Assembly (NCBI GenBank): GCA_002105175.1
Contig: MCGE01000004.1
Span: 2,108,001-2,172,000, forward strand
From: Absidia repens
Lineage: Eukaryota; Mucoromycota; Mucoromycetes; Mucorales; Cunninghamellaceae
Direction of reading: 5' to 3'
DNA length: 64,000 bases
Under the pieces are notes generated by a model that made no database searches, was not told the DNA's origin, and saw nothing but the letters and a program-made list of their open reading frames with translations. Position numbers and translations under genes: made by a program. How positions within the stretch are numbered: the first letter of the stretch is position 1; every line of letters begins with the position of its first letter. This document shows positions 1 through 12,474 of the stretch, piece by piece.

Positions 1-200
1 TTGCTGTACCAATAACTTCCACATATTATAGAATAACAGCTCAATAGGGGAATGGCCATTAGGAATAGGAGCCTTTGCGCTAGATTAACAAATTGAAAGA
101 AGTCAATAGATATGATTAATCAAGTAAGAAAACGCTTACTTTAGCGAATGATTCTTTGAATACCTGATCATAAAATATTGGAAGAGGTTATTACAAAACA

Positions 201-402
201 TTAGCTGGTTGCGTATTTCACCTCCACCCGTTCCCGAACTTTGTCCCTAATACTTTCCAACTTCAACAAAGCAAAAGCGTGAGATGCCAATTCCTTGACT
301 AGAATTATATTGTAAATCCGTATACTTCTATTTTCAACTCACCTTTTTGATACCAGCCAACGTGGGTCTTGTTGACGTTCCGTATACCGCGGTAGTGGAG
401 GT
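201..402 (-). CDS. possible C-terminal exons of an unrecognised small protein
   Basis: Two short minus-strand exons can be joined: 402..343, ending at a GTGAGT donor, and 298..201, beginning after a TTCTAG acceptor. The phases match. The joined frame reads ...RNVNKTHVGWYQK then VKELASHAFALLKLESIRD and ends ...VEVKYATS with a TAA stop at 201-203. The composition looks like a real helical, charged tail. I do not recognise the family and could not find the N-terminal exon; the only nearby ATG, at 582, does not join in phase. It may be the end of a small gene, a remnant, or chance. Confidence 0.3.
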
Positions 403-1150
403 CTACGTTAATAATAGTAACAAAGTAGAAAAGTGAGTATGAAGCAAAACTTGAAGTCAAGTTGGGTAGAGACAAATATTTCCTTAAATATTGAATACGT
501 TAATGCTTTTGTACTTAGTGTTTTGCGTTCGTTGTGTGTGGTAAAACACTCTAATAAATAATTGGCGAAGTGAATGATCCATGAGTGATGAAGTTTTTTT
601 TTTTTTTTTCCTACCTTAAAAGTAAAGTAGAGATGCTTATATAATTAAATAACAAATTTCAAAAATTAAGGAATAATATATAATGTAGATTAATACCATG
701 AAGAGATTTTCACAATGGTATCATTCGACAAAGGAACGAGGAAAAGAGATCACAATGCATCTAAAAAAAAAAAAACCTGTTTTGAAACGCCGACCATCGT
801 TTTGATTTACTGCCGTTGGATATATCCCGGCGAAAAGACTACTCTACTTGATGCCAAATGGATAAACATTATGGACAGATCTGCACTGTATGTGCTGTAC
901 CGTATGGTACAGCATTGAACGCAGGGAGCTCATGTTTAAATACTGTTTGCTGGCGCTTTTTTGATAGGTCTGACTCCTGTGTAACATTGACCAACACTGG
1001 CGCCGGAACATTTTCTAGGACGAAAAAATTGAACCGAGATTTACGGATGCCGATACTTTGCAACTGATAATTGCGGACACCCCTATCCCTTCTCCCGATA
1101 ATGTTGAGGGTATTTTTTGGCCTTGGACGTGGCAATACGTTGATTAAAAT
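403..1150. other. intergenic, no gene seen
   Basis: AT-rich spacer with poly(T) and poly(A) runs near 595 and 765. The short reading frames here have no family resemblance. It contains one small perfect hairpin, listed separately. Confidence 0.5.
894..913. repeat. short perfect hairpin
   Basis: The 8-bp arms GCTGTACC and GGTACAGC flank a 4-base loop (GTAT). The arm sequence GCTGTACC also occurs at position 3. It lies in non-coding DNA and its function is unknown. Confidence 0.5.
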
Positions 1151-1154
1151 TAGA

Positions 1155-2035
1155 AATATTAAAATCCCGCCCACGTGAGGATCCCTTTTTTCGCCCCGCC
1201 CTCTCTCTTTCTTTCTTTCTTTCTTTCTTTCATTTTCTTTTTCTCCCTCATTCTTTCTTCATCATTCATTCAACTTCTGTGGGTTATGCTGGACTTAGAA
1301 TAATACCAGGACTAGTTTAGAAGGGATTTCAGCTCAGGGATTACAAGATGCATGGAGAAACCCTTTCATTTTGGATCTAGGATCTGAAGCACCATTAGTT
1401 GGCATTTTGGAGCCTCATTAATTTAGTTTAGTATAGTGCTAGTTTGTCCAAAGTTTTATCTATATCTGAATAAAAATGTTTCTTTTTACTTGCTCAAATG
1501 GAAAATGTCCCATTAGTCTCTCGCATGTTTTGTGCAATAGATAACTTTTTTTACCATTGCCCCTTATAAGTATGGGTATCAACCAATATACTTCAATAAA
1601 ATGTTTCATTTTACTAACCATCTTCTAACACATCGTACAGTAAACATTGTCGCTATTATAGCTGTTATGTGAGACTCTTAAGCACTTGCTTTTTTTTAGT
1701 TTACTCACTACGGCCACTTTTTCCCGTTAAAAGTAGCAGGAGCTGGTTGACAATATTAAATTACTTACTATCAAAGATAACCATAAACGTATTCGATTTA
1801 TCATGATGATAAAACTAGGACGTGATGTTCATGTGGCTGTCGCTATAGAGCATCTCACACTGATTTCTAGCATGACGATGGCTACCCAGAGACCTAACGA
1901 CCCAATTTTGACAGTTTTTGGTCACTTGATATGAAATGCAACTCTATCGTTCATATTTTTCCAATTTGACTGTACCGCCAGCGTGACAGTTATTGGATTG
2001 AACATAATGTACATATCCAGCCCGTTATTTATTTA
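1155..2035 (+). repeat. dispersed repeat family, copy R1
   Basis: This copy begins with AAATCCCGCCCACGTGAGG and then a T/C-rich stretch. The conserved core (GGACTAGTTTAGAAGGG, then TTTCAGCTCAGGGATTACAA, GATGCATGG and CCCTTTCATTTTGGAT) lies at about 1308-1375. A block matching AATGTCCCATTAGTCTCTC follows near 1505. The distal end near 1976-2025 carries ACCGCCAGCGTGACAG and then GAACATAATGTACATATCC. It has no coding capacity. Confidence 0.75.
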
Positions 2036-2350
2036 CTTGCGTTTTATTTTATTTTTATTTTGCGATAAACGAAATGCCAAACTGAAGCCAGCCAAGTCAA
2101 AGGGACTTGATTTTATGATGCAAACAGGCGATGGGTTGCTATCTAATTTCATTAAAGCTCACACTTCAACATCTCCTTCAGACACTCAATATAGTATATC
2201 AACTTTTTGGAAATGAGTACCAAAAATTGCAATAATTAAGGCTATTTTACGTTCTTGATGAACTAACTCCATATTTCTATTTTTCCTTATATTTTCGCCT
2301 TTGGACGTACTTCCAAATTACCGACTCCCGAGTTTACTACCATACATTGC

Positions 2351-2351
<1 letters not shown>

Positions 2352-2399
<48 letters not shown>
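2352..2399. repeat. poly(A) tract of about 48 bases
   Basis: An uninterrupted A run between repeat copies R1 and R2. This window has many such runs, and this is the longest. Confidence 0.9.
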
Positions 2400-2402
<3 letters not shown>

Positions 2403-2589
2403 TCCAGAACATATACATTGTTTCTTATGCGTATCGCAATACAATGTGGAGTACATTTATAGACAAATATGCCATTTGTAGTATTTGGCGCAGTTCAGCA
2501 AGAACACACATTAATATGTGGTTCGAATGGACTCAATGGGAATTGGGGTTTTTTAAGTCACATGCATACAAAAAATAAAATAAAATAAG

Positions 2590-3625
2590 ATAAGATAAAA
2601 AACGAGCTCGATATATACAATATGTCCAGTTTAGTGGAAATTACGTTGGCGGAACAACTTAAATTGATTAATATAAACGATAGAGCCAGAAGACGGCGGT
2701 CGCGTTTATGTAAGGAAACATAGAAATGACAACCTAACACTAGGCTTCATAAGTGAGGCAAGTAGTCATATATTAGCTAAAAAGCATTGATAAATGTTCT
2801 ATGGCGGCGGCTACACGCAAAGCACGACCTAGATTTATTTATGTATATGATTAATTGAGCGGTGATAACTATCTTCGATAGTATGTCATCCAAATCTGCC
2901 AACCAGTCTCTGAGCCTCTAGGGAGATCGTAGTGGGTGAACTGGAAAGAAGACATTTGGTATGACACGCGCAAAAAAGCTACAATAACGACATAGTTTAC
3001 CAACTGATGGGTCAGAGGATGGGAAATAAAAAGTGATATCTTATTGAAGCATACTAATAGGTAGGAGGACTAAAGATGAGGGGGGTGGGCTCATTGTAAC
3101 AAGTGAGGGAAGGATTTGTTGGAGGGTGCATGGGGAAAAATGATCTAAATGAAAGACTGTAAAAAAGAATCTATTATTCTGCACAAGGCATGAGTGAGGC
3201 AAAGGGATATGTTTTATTGAAGCATAATAATGTATTGAAATGGGGAAGTGCTAAAGGCATATTTTTGTACAAAACATGATAGAGACTAATGGGACATTTT
3301 TATATTGAAACAGGTAAAAAGAATCATATTTTATTTAGATATAAGTACAAACTAGGACAATCTAATACTAAACTAAGCTAATGGAGATTCCTAATACCCA
3401 ACTAATGGTAGTCCAAAATCCTAGATCCCAAATGAAAGGGTTTCCCTATGCAACTTGTAATCTCTGAGCTGAAACCACTTCTAAACTAGTCCTGACAGTA
3501 ACATAAGATCGACATGGCCCATAGAAATTATAATGATGAAGAAGAAAAAGAAAGAACGCGAAAATTAAATAAAAGACGGGTTATAATAAAAAATTCATGG
3601 GGCGGTATTTGAATTGTGTGTTGCT
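2590..3625 (-). repeat. dispersed repeat family, copy R2 (inverted relative to R1)
   Basis: On the minus strand the copy reads from a CCCGCC-like start near 3605, through the core at about 3495-3420 (complement of AAATGAAAGGGTTTCCCTATG), to the distal motif near 2597-2655. That motif contains GAGCTCGATATATACAATATG and then ACGTTGGCGGAAC. R1 and R2 face each other with their distal ends inward, about 560 bp apart, with the long A run between them. Confidence 0.75.
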
Positions 3626-4156
3626 CCAAACGCCCCACTTTTTTTTTACAGGGAACGCATACCACACACACACGACGTCGAAATTTTGTTCATTTTTACT
3701 TTTTAGTTTAACAAACACAAACCGACTGTAGAAGTGTTGATTAATAGTGTATATAGCTTTGGGATAGATTCATCTTTTATGAGTTCGGTTTGAGATTATA
3801 TTGTATATTGAGAGGACGTTTTGCCTATTTTGGTACTCATCACCGAATACTCCCCCTTCCCCTCCGAGTGGCCTACGAGTCCCCTATAACTTTGTCCCCC
3901 CAATCTGAATGTGCGCTTTACTTTCAAAGTGTATCCCGTCACGAGAACAGATTAGTCTACACAAAGACTGTTTAATTTAATAACATTTCTAATTTGATGA
4001 TCATTGCTGCAATATATTTTTTTTTATTAAAATGATGGAAGTGATAGAAGAAAAATTACATAATATAAAAATAGGAGGGGGTGGGTAGACTATGTTAAAG
4101 TGAGATATTGATAAGGAATGACTAAAGTGTATAACATAAAATAAGAGAGAGTCCAC
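3626..4156. other. intergenic, nothing recognised
   Basis: Spacer holding short non-homologous frames and AT-rich sequence. It probably includes the 3' flank of the L2HGDH gene, which ends at 4157. Confidence 0.5.
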
Positions 4157-6092
4157 CTACGCAGCAGAAGCCAAAGCTACTGCCTTTGGTTCTTTTTCGG
4201 TTTTGGTATCCCAAGCAAAGTCATCAGTAGCAGCATCGACCACCATTTCAGCAATAGCCAGAGATGAGGTACATGCAGGGGTAGGAGCATTTCGTACACA
4301 CAGGATACGACCATTCATGACGTTGCGTTCCAAGATAAAGTCACTGGCAGCAATTCCACCTGATTCAAAGACTTGAGACATGACGCCAGCAAAACTTTCT
4401 TCCACCATATCCTCAGTAAGTCCAGGTACATAAGCTTGAGCGGCACGAAGGAAGGCCTTCTTGTTCAAATCTTTGTATAGTTCACCAATGGATAAGGCAG
4501 GGTTTTTCATTGCAAAGAACCAGAGGTTAAGATTGGTAAAAGAATCAAATAAATCCTTCAAACTAATATCCCCAAAACCATAACCTTCACGGGAGAATGT
4601 CAAGCATGCACCAGGACCGACGATCATTTGAATTCCACGGCGGGTGTTAACAGTAGGGGTAAAGTGGACACCAACAGGAATACCACCACCACTTGGGACA
4701 GGATAGATATTCATACGGCAAATACCTCGGTATTCGGGTTTCAATTGATAGTAGGTTCCACGGAAGGTCACAACCTTGGATTTGCCATCATCCCCACCAG
4801 CAAGGCCTGCAACACGATCTGCATAGAATCCAGGACAGGTGATCACGTTCTTGGCTGATACTTTAAGGGTGGGCCCCTTTTGGTTTGGTTCAGCACCCCA
4901 GATTTCCACACGTCCATCACTACGTTGTTCGAATTTTTGTGCTTCAAAGGCTAACTTGATTTCCGCTCGACTATAAAATAATAAGAGAGAAACGTGATTA
5001 GTGAAGATAAATGTTAAGTAATTTTTTTTTTTTTTGTTATCTTACCCGGTTTGTACGATTTCGCTGGCGATGCATTGGGCCACTAAACCATAATCGACGA
5101 TGCCAGTGTTCGGTGAGTACAATGCAGAATAAGCAACCACATTTGGTTCTAATTGACGAATCTAATCAAAAAATCATAAACAAAAAGTCAATCGTTAGCC
5201 AACCGTCAAGAGTAACATTACTATTTTTAGTTCGTCATACAATCCATACAATAAAGGATTGACGAGATCACAGCCCTTCCTGAGTATCCAATCATTTCAC
5301 ATCCGTTATTTTTTTTTTTTTTTTGGTTTGTGTACCTCTTCACTATTTAACACCTGAAGATCCTTCACGCCATTCAATGTACCAGTTTCCAATAATTTTT
5401 CGACAGTCTTGTGTTCCTTTTCATTTACAGCCACAATAAGTTTACCACACCGTTCAACAGGTAGTTGGTTTTGTTTGCAGTATTCATACATCAAATCCGC
5501 GCCGCGGACGCATGTTTTCGCCATTTGAGATCCAGGTTTGTAATAAATACCAGCATGAATAACACCACTGTTATGTCCAGTTTGATGAGCAGCCACTTCA
5601 CGTTCTTTTTCCAGCACAGCTACAGTCATAGTTGGGAATCTTTTCAAAAGCTCACGAGCCGTAGCTAGACCAATAATACCACCACCGACTTTTTTTTTTT
5701 TAAGAAATAAAAAGATCACCATGGTCATGATTGGTTACCAAAATAAAAATAAAAATAAGGGTTTATTAGTAAAATTGTATTCATCAATGATCGGTGTTAC
5801 TTTTAATGAATGTCTTACCAATAACCACGTCAAAGTCCGTTTTTCCATTGTGTTGAGCCAAAGCAGTGCGGAATCGCTGTTCAGCTGCAAAACCACGAAG
5901 TTTGGCAAGGCCTTCATTCACCGGAAGGTTTTCACCTGGAAGAGCTTCCCAAAAAGAGAGTTTCTGATTAGACTCAGCATGGACCTTGCGTTTATCGGCG
6001 GCCAGATAGAAACCACCAGCGGTGACAGCCACGGCGCCCATTGACCATTGAAGACGGTTACGTTGAAGAATTTTGAAGGATCGATTAAACAT
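4157..6092 (-). CDS. L2HGDH: L-2-hydroxyglutarate dehydrogenase, mitochondrial (FAD-dependent)
   Basis: Four exons (6092..5819, 5688..5336, 5161..5046, 4970..4157) give 518 residues with phases that close exactly. The N terminus (MFNRSFKILQRNRLQW, then a short hydrophobic stretch) is basic and fits a mitochondrial presequence. The Rossmann FAD motif VVIVGGGIIGLATARELL spans the first intron. HQTGHNSGVIHAGIYYKPGS, typical of the DAO/L2HGDH family, follows it, and near the C terminus comes ESGGIAASDFILE...VRNAPTPACTSSLAIAEM. The enzyme oxidises L-2-hydroxyglutarate to 2-oxoglutarate, a metabolite-repair reaction in mitochondria. The first intron ends in an A run directly before its AAG acceptor, which is unusual. 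No near neighbour shares the pathway. Confidence 0.93.
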
Positions 6093-6684
6093 AGTGCTTG
6101 AATAATTAATAGAATATGGGTTTGATAATATTGAATAACAATAATAATATATATAAAAAAAAAGCGAAAGAAAGATGGAAAAAGAAATTAACAGTTCTTA
6201 TGCTTTTTTTATGCGGAGTTAGAAATGCATATACTTTCTCTCCTCCCCCCTTTCCAGTGTTTATTTTACTTACTCCTTATCATGCAAGGAGCAAAACCTA
6301 TTTTGATTCTTTTTTGCCTTTTCTATTACTAGTCTTGCTGCTTTGTGTATTTTATTTTACCCGATTTCCTTGTATATACACCTTTTTTTTTCCAGTCAAA
6401 TTCATCCCGTCTTCATGGCGTCCAGTCGTTTTCAAGGATCATCACTCCGGCATATCCCTCCACGCATTATAAACAAACATTTTTTTTTTTTATCCCTATA
6501 CAAACTGTATCAGAAAGCGATCACTGTCGGTACATCAAGGCAAATCAGATCGAAACAGCCATGACCTCCTCACAGACATAACAACAAATGTATACAGATA
6601 ACAAGACAAACTGGGGCAATTTTTATTTTTTTTAAGAAAAGCTAACATGAACTATGATAAAAACGAGCTAAATAAAATGAGGAA
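6093..6684. other. upstream region of L2HGDH, no gene seen
   Basis: T/C-rich sequence with several poly(T) runs, probably the L2HGDH promoter and 5' UTR plus the 3' flank of the PBDC1-like remnant. The short frames here show no family signature. Confidence 0.5.
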
Positions 6685-7342
6685 TCATTTCGATTTTTTT
6701 TCTTTCAATGCATTGTGGTTCCTGGCAAAAAAACAAAGAAGATAGGTTGTCAATAAGTCAGTACATATATCAAGCTAAATACCATCTATCTATATTTGTC
6801 TTTTGGATTACTATTTTCTTTTTTGTTTTTATTTCATACATGCATGCGTCCACCTGCATCATTTATTGATTCCATATCATAAAAAATAAAATAAAAATAT
6901 ATATTTTTTTCTTACCAAGTATTGCGTTTGTTCAGTGCAATTATCCCAAACATCAATACGGACCAAATATCCGAAATGGAACTCCTTGACCCTTTTTTCA
7001 TACCTGTTGATCGAAAACCCCCGCCATTTTTCCTTTTCTTCAGGTGACTTCAGAAGAATTTTGTTCACCTAAACGCAGTAGACTGCTTTCAGGGAAGGTT
7101 TCTACAAAATACTTGTAGATTTCATCATCAATACTATAAGGAAAAAAGAAGCACAGGAAAAATATAAAAAGGTCACGTTTAGTTGATATGTAAACACAAT
7201 CAAATCAGATCAAAATAATCCCATGCCTCTTTCTACACCTCCCCCCCAAAATTGTTCTTTTTTTTTTTTTTTTTGTGAGACGAAGCTTACTACCATTCGT
7301 GGTAGATATCAATTTAAAATATGCTTAGACATAATGCATTGC
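6685..7342 (-). pseudogene. decayed PBDC1 family gene (polysaccharide biosynthesis domain-containing 1 type)
   Basis: Minus-strand blocks in order resemble the small PBDC1/YPL225W family. AMHYV-stop-AYFKLISTTNGSKLRLTK begins after a TATAG acceptor. IDDEIYKYFVETFPES follows another acceptor. Next comes KILLKSPEEKEKWRGF, then RYEKRVKEFHFGYLVRIDVW, and a distal NHNALKEKKSK with TGA at 6685-6687. Damage visible: an in-frame TAA where the family would have a sense codon (just before AYFKL), a frame change between the FVETFPES and KSPEEKEK blocks, a poly(A) run where the donor after LTK should be, and no sequence for the strand normally lying between the LRID and ARN regions. The first exon is not convincing. 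I infer a pseudogene; heavy sequencing error is the alternative. Confidence 0.6.
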
Positions 7343-7918
7343 CTATACGGTAAGATAATAATAAAAATATTAGTACAAAGGAATCGATAAAGAAATAAAA
7401 AAGATGATAGGTCACACATTGCATCACCCACAGCCCATCCTAAACATCACACCAAGTTGCAACACCACAATCCCCATACTCATTGTTTTCAACTGCTTGC
7501 ATATGTACTCAAACAAACAAGGCACATTCGTTCTGCTTTATGTCGGTTCCCTATCTATCTTCTATTTTTATATGACTTCCCTTTTTCAGTTCGTTGTTCC
7601 TTGACATCCACTGCTTTTCTAGTGATTCATTATTGATCACTTATTAGAGTATGAATTTTTTTTATTTTATTTTATTTTATTTTTTTTTATTTGACATTTA
7701 CCCAATATCTTCAAGTTGAGCCAATCCAGCAGTGAAAAGTAAATGCATAATCATTTTCTGTGGGAAACGGCTTCACTGAAAAAGAAGCAACTCTCCCGGA
7801 GTTTGAATGTCCGAATGTGGTAAAACACTCAAACACTTGTTTGACTTCCCCTCTTTTTCTTCTCTTTCACAAACACTGTACTTTTTATACCCATCGGCCT
7901 TTGACTTTATACGTACGG

Positions 7919-10900
7919 ATGGAGACAGACGAAAATCAACCTTTGCCAGTGGAAAATATTTCTGTGGATGGAAATACACCACAAGACCAGCAGCCAATAT
8001 TGACGAACACGACTTCAACGAAAACAACAACAACTGCAACAACTCATGACTCTAGTAAAGATACGAACATCAACTACAGTGACATTGATACAGACGACTA
8101 TGTAAACGACAGCAATGAAGATGATGACGAAGACGATTATGAGGGTGAAGAATCAGATGATGACAATGACATGGATGAAGAACCGAAACTCAGGTATCGT
8201 CGAGTAGGCGCCAGTGTCCGAGAACTGCTGGATCGTGATACGGCTTCTACTTTAAAGGTTTCTGAAAAGTTTGTGGTAAGCTTATTATCTATATATATAT
8301 TATAGATATATAATTTACTAATACTCTTTTACTTTATATCTTCTCATAGGCTCTTGGAACTCATTGGGGCGCTGTACATGTACTGGATTTTGAAGGCAAC
8401 GTCGTAAAAAGCTTTCAACGCCATACCGCCACTGTTAACGATATCTCCATTGACGCCTCCGATGAATTTATTGCAAGTGCTTCGGATGATGGTATGTACA
8501 GTTCAAAAAAAAAAAAAAAATAGGGTTGATTCTCACTACGTTTTCACGCCGTACTCTAGGGAAAGTATATATTTATGCTCTGTACACACCTGAAATACAA
8601 CACTTTGATTACCGTCGACCTGTAAAAGCAGTGGCTATTGATCCTGATTATGCTCACAAAAAGACAAGGCAATTTGTATCTGGTGGCATGGCTGAACAAC
8701 TAGTGATGAATGAAAAGGGTTGGTTGGGCCATCAAAACACAGTGCTACATGCAAACGAAGGACCTATTTACGCAATCCAATGGAAAAACAACTTCATTGC
8801 TTGGGCGAATGATACTGGCGTCAAGGTTTACGATACTGTTACCAATCTTCGCATTACCTACATTGATCGACCTGCTGGAAGTCCTCGACCTGATTTGTAC
8901 AAATGTCGATTGGTGTGGAAAAATGACACAACTTTAATGATTGGTTGGGCTGACACTGTCAAGGTGGCTGTCCTTAAGGTAAAATGCATATGAAAAACCA
9001 AAAGGAATCGAAAGGCGTTTTGTTTGACTAACATCAAAAACAACACCATTTTATCATTTAGGAAAAACCCAAACATCTACAACTACAAGGCCAACCGGCG
9101 CACTACATGGAAATCATCACTATGTTTCAAACAGAATACATTATCAGCGGCATTTCACCATTCAACGACACGATTTTACTCCTGGCATACATGCTTGATG
9201 AAGAAGAAACATCCTCAGCAGATTACGATGCGGAAAACCCAGCTTTTCAACGACGACGATTGGCCTCACGACCTGAACTGCATATCGTTGATCCACAGCT
9301 CGACAATGAAGAAATCTCAGCGGATGTTTTGGCACTCAATGGATTTGAACACTATCAAGCGAACGATTACGTCCTAGGGTTTTTAATGGAAGAAGATATG
9401 TTCTATGTGATGGGACCGAAGGATCTCATTGTTGCCCGGCCCCGTGATGTGGATGATCATATTGAATGGCTTATGGAGCACGAAAGGTACGGTGAAGCTT
9501 TGGAGGCAGCTCGACAAGCGGCGGCGACAGCTCAGCAAAACTCAGTAGATGCTGCTACGATTACAACTCGATACAATGTGGATGATATTGGCCAAACTTA
9601 CTTGAACTGGCTGATAAACGAAAAGCAATATGAAACTGCAGCAAAGGAATGCCGAAATGTACTTGGCAAGGATAAATCTCTATGGGAAGAATGGGTCTTT
9701 CGATTCACTGAAATGGGTGAACTCGAGGTAGGAACCATGAAATTCATTGCCATGACTTGTTGCTTATTTATACCATTTTATTTTCTAGGCCATTGCACCT
9801 TATATACCGACAAAAGATCCTCAGTTGAGTGGCACTATATATGAAATTGTTTTGGCCTGGTATATGAAGACTGATCAAAAGGTAAAGTTTGAACAAGATA
9901 AGAAGAAAGGAAGGGGAAATGATGATGATCGATACTAACTCCCCGTTTACATCAAATAGCTTCTATTGGATACCATTCATCGTTGGCCACGGGAATTATA
10001 CAATTTGTCCAATATCGTTGTTGCTGTCGAGGATGAACTGGCGAAAGATCAAAATAACGAAATTTTATTGGAATGCTTGGCTGATTTGTACGTTGTTGTT
10101 TCCCTCATTTTATTAAATATGACTAAAATAACCTCATTGTTTTATATTGTTTATAGGTATACTTACAAAAACCAACCTGATAAAGCTATTGAATATAATC
10201 TGCGACTACGCCGCCCAAATGCCTTTGAACTTATACAAGAGTACAATATGTTTGATGCTGTCAAGGACAAAGCGGTTCTGTTGATGGAATTTGATCAGCA
10301 TTTGATAAAGAAAGATAATGATCAACAAACGAAGAAACTCAGTGCTATGCCGGCGGTGCAACTCTTGGTGAAAAATACTGAAGCAATGCAGGTAAGATGA
10401 TGTGGAAAGAGTTGAATAAAGGACAACGAAAGGAAAATGGAAAGAGTCGTACTAACGCTCAGATTTGAAATTGAAATTGTATAGCCTGCTAAAATTGTAC
10501 GACAGCTACGACATCATCGTCATTTTCTCTATATTTACTTGGATGCTCTGTTTGATAGAGATCACCATATTGGGTATGAATTCCACGACCTTCAGGTAAT
10601 ATTGAATATTTCTATGTCCAATAAAAAAAAAAAAAAAAAAAAAATAATCTTACATTAAAATGTTTTCATATATAAAACTACATATATTAGGTTGAATTGT
10701 ATGCTGAATACGATTATCCGAAACTCCTTGACTTCCTTCGCACGAGCCATTATATCTCGTTGGAAAAGGTAAAAATCTGATTTTACAATACACTATTGCT
10801 GAATTTTTACTTACCAGAATTGTATATATATATATAGGCATATCATATATGTGAACAAAAGGATCTAGTGCCTGAAATGGTGTTTGTGCTTGGCCGTATG

Positions 10901-11971
10901 GGAAACAACAAGAAAGCCCTGATGCTCATTATCAATAGATTAGATGATGTCCAACGAGCTATTGATTTTGCCAAAGAACAAAAAGATGATGACCTCTGGG
11001 AAGATTTATTGACTTACTCTATGGACAAACCTAGTAAGTGGGTGAAAAGAGAATGAATCACGTATATGAATATCTTCTGATAAATGGCGTTCTTTGCATT
11101 ATAGATTTCATTCGTGGCCTACTTGAAAATGTTGGAACTGATGTCGAACCATTACGATTAATCAAACGTATACCTGACGACTTGAATATACCTGGACTTA
11201 AAGAAGCTCTACTCAAGATTTTACAGGATTACAATTTGCAGGTAAAAAAAAAAAAAAAAAAAAAAAAAAAGTACTCTCAGTTGTTCATTTTTATTTTCCT
11301 TATGATTACTTATGAACAACATTTGATGGGTGGTGGTGGTTAGATGTCACTTCATCAAGGGTGCGAAAAGATTTTGGTTAGCGACAGTGTTTACTTGGCG
11401 GATCGAATGTACAAAACACAAAAGCGAGGGATTAATTGTCGGCGTAAGTACACTATGAATTAAAAGAATTTGATTTGTAATGCTAGGGGGGAAGCGCGAT
11501 TTTGATAGATGACGACTTTATTTCCTTTCTGTAGAATCAATGTTGTGTAATATTTGTGAGGACCCTGTATTCGACAATGATAACTTGGACGTATTTCCTA
11601 ATACAGTGATATTCTTTTGTCGACATGCCTACCACGAACATTGTTTATTGGAAAAAGAGGAAGGCAATCAATCGGCAGCATCAGCAACTGCATCAACAGC
11701 AACAGCAACAGCAACCGAAAATAGTTTGGCTACATCCATGGCAAACCATCCTGGTATATTGGCAAGCAAAGTGAACTATGCAACGTTGATGAAGTCAGCA
11801 GGTCGTATGGGGTGCCCTCTTTGTCAAGAACATGTGGCCGGTGGAAATGCGTTTGTGAACCGAATGAAATCTCAACGGCATCAAGTCAGGGGCCTACCAA
11901 GGCCAGGTAGTATGAAGTCATCTCCGTCGTCATCTGAAAGAAACCTTGGACCTGGGACCGTAGCATATTAG
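7919..11971 (+). CDS. VPS41: vacuolar protein sorting-associated protein 41 (HOPS subunit)
   Basis: Thirteen exons (7919..8275, 8350..8491, 8560..8978, 9062..9727, 9789..9881, 9960..10087, 10157..10391, 10485..10595, 10691..10768, 10838..11033, 11105..11241, 11344..11443, 11535..11971) close in frame to 1032 residues. An acidic N-terminal tail precedes a WD40-like propeller (ALGTHWGAVHVLDFEGN, then ATVNDISIDASDEFIASASD). A helical clathrin-heavy-chain-repeat region follows (DLYTYKNQPDKAIEYNLRLR...LLDFLRTSHYISLEKAY). A C-terminal RING-H2 (CNICEDP...FFCRHAYHEHC...GCPLCQ) ends the protein. VPS41 is the HOPS subunit that binds Ypt7/Rab7 and tethers membranes for vacuole/lysosome fusion. The RING is split by a low-complexity Ala/Thr/Ser insertion of about 50 residues, which is odd. 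The ORF is open upstream of 7919, but this ATG is the one compatible with the family. Confidence 0.95.
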
Positions 11972-12031
11972 TATTGTTTTATCTTTATATTTACATTTAG
12001 CTTTTTATATCTTATTCTATTGGTTTTATGA

Positions 12032-12037
12032 AATAAA
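12032..12037 (+). promoter_or_regulatory. candidate poly(A) signal of VPS41
   Basis: AATAAA lies 61 bases after the VPS41 stop codon, the expected position for 3' end formation. Confidence 0.5.
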
Positions 12038-12474
12038 TATATGAATTCTTTGTATACCATTAACATATTGTCGTGTCAATGTTTTTATCTTTATCTTTAC
12101 GTTTTGCATTTTACATTTTTTTGCTTTTCACTTTTTGTCTCCAATTGAAGTCTTTTTCGCTCAACAAAAAGAGATATAGAACAAAAGAAACGCCGTGCCA
12201 ATCACTCGCGCTCGAAATAATTCTAGCCTGAAATTAGTTTAATTTTTACGGCTGCAAAGTTTTTAACTCATGCACTCACAGTAACGTTATCAGCTGGAAA
12301 ACGTAATTTCATCGTTATTTTGGGTATTATCACTACTCTGATATGTGTATCCTCAATATATATAGAAAAAAGTAAATTTCTGAATCCATCTTTTGTGCAT
12401 TTTTAGACAACGGTTAACGAAAAAAATCAGGGAAATGATCAGAACTGCAGCTCAAGTAGAGACCCTGGATAATG
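12038..12474. other. intergenic, nothing recognised
   Basis: AT-rich spacer between the VPS41 3' end and repeat R3. Confidence 0.5.

Noticed and set aside
869..1174. 101-codon minus-strand ORF
   Set aside because: Composition and lack of homology suggest chance; it overlaps the start of repeat R1.
2519..2531. tRNA B-box-like string GGTTCGAATGGAC
   Set aside because: No matching A box, cloverleaf or T run at proper spacing.
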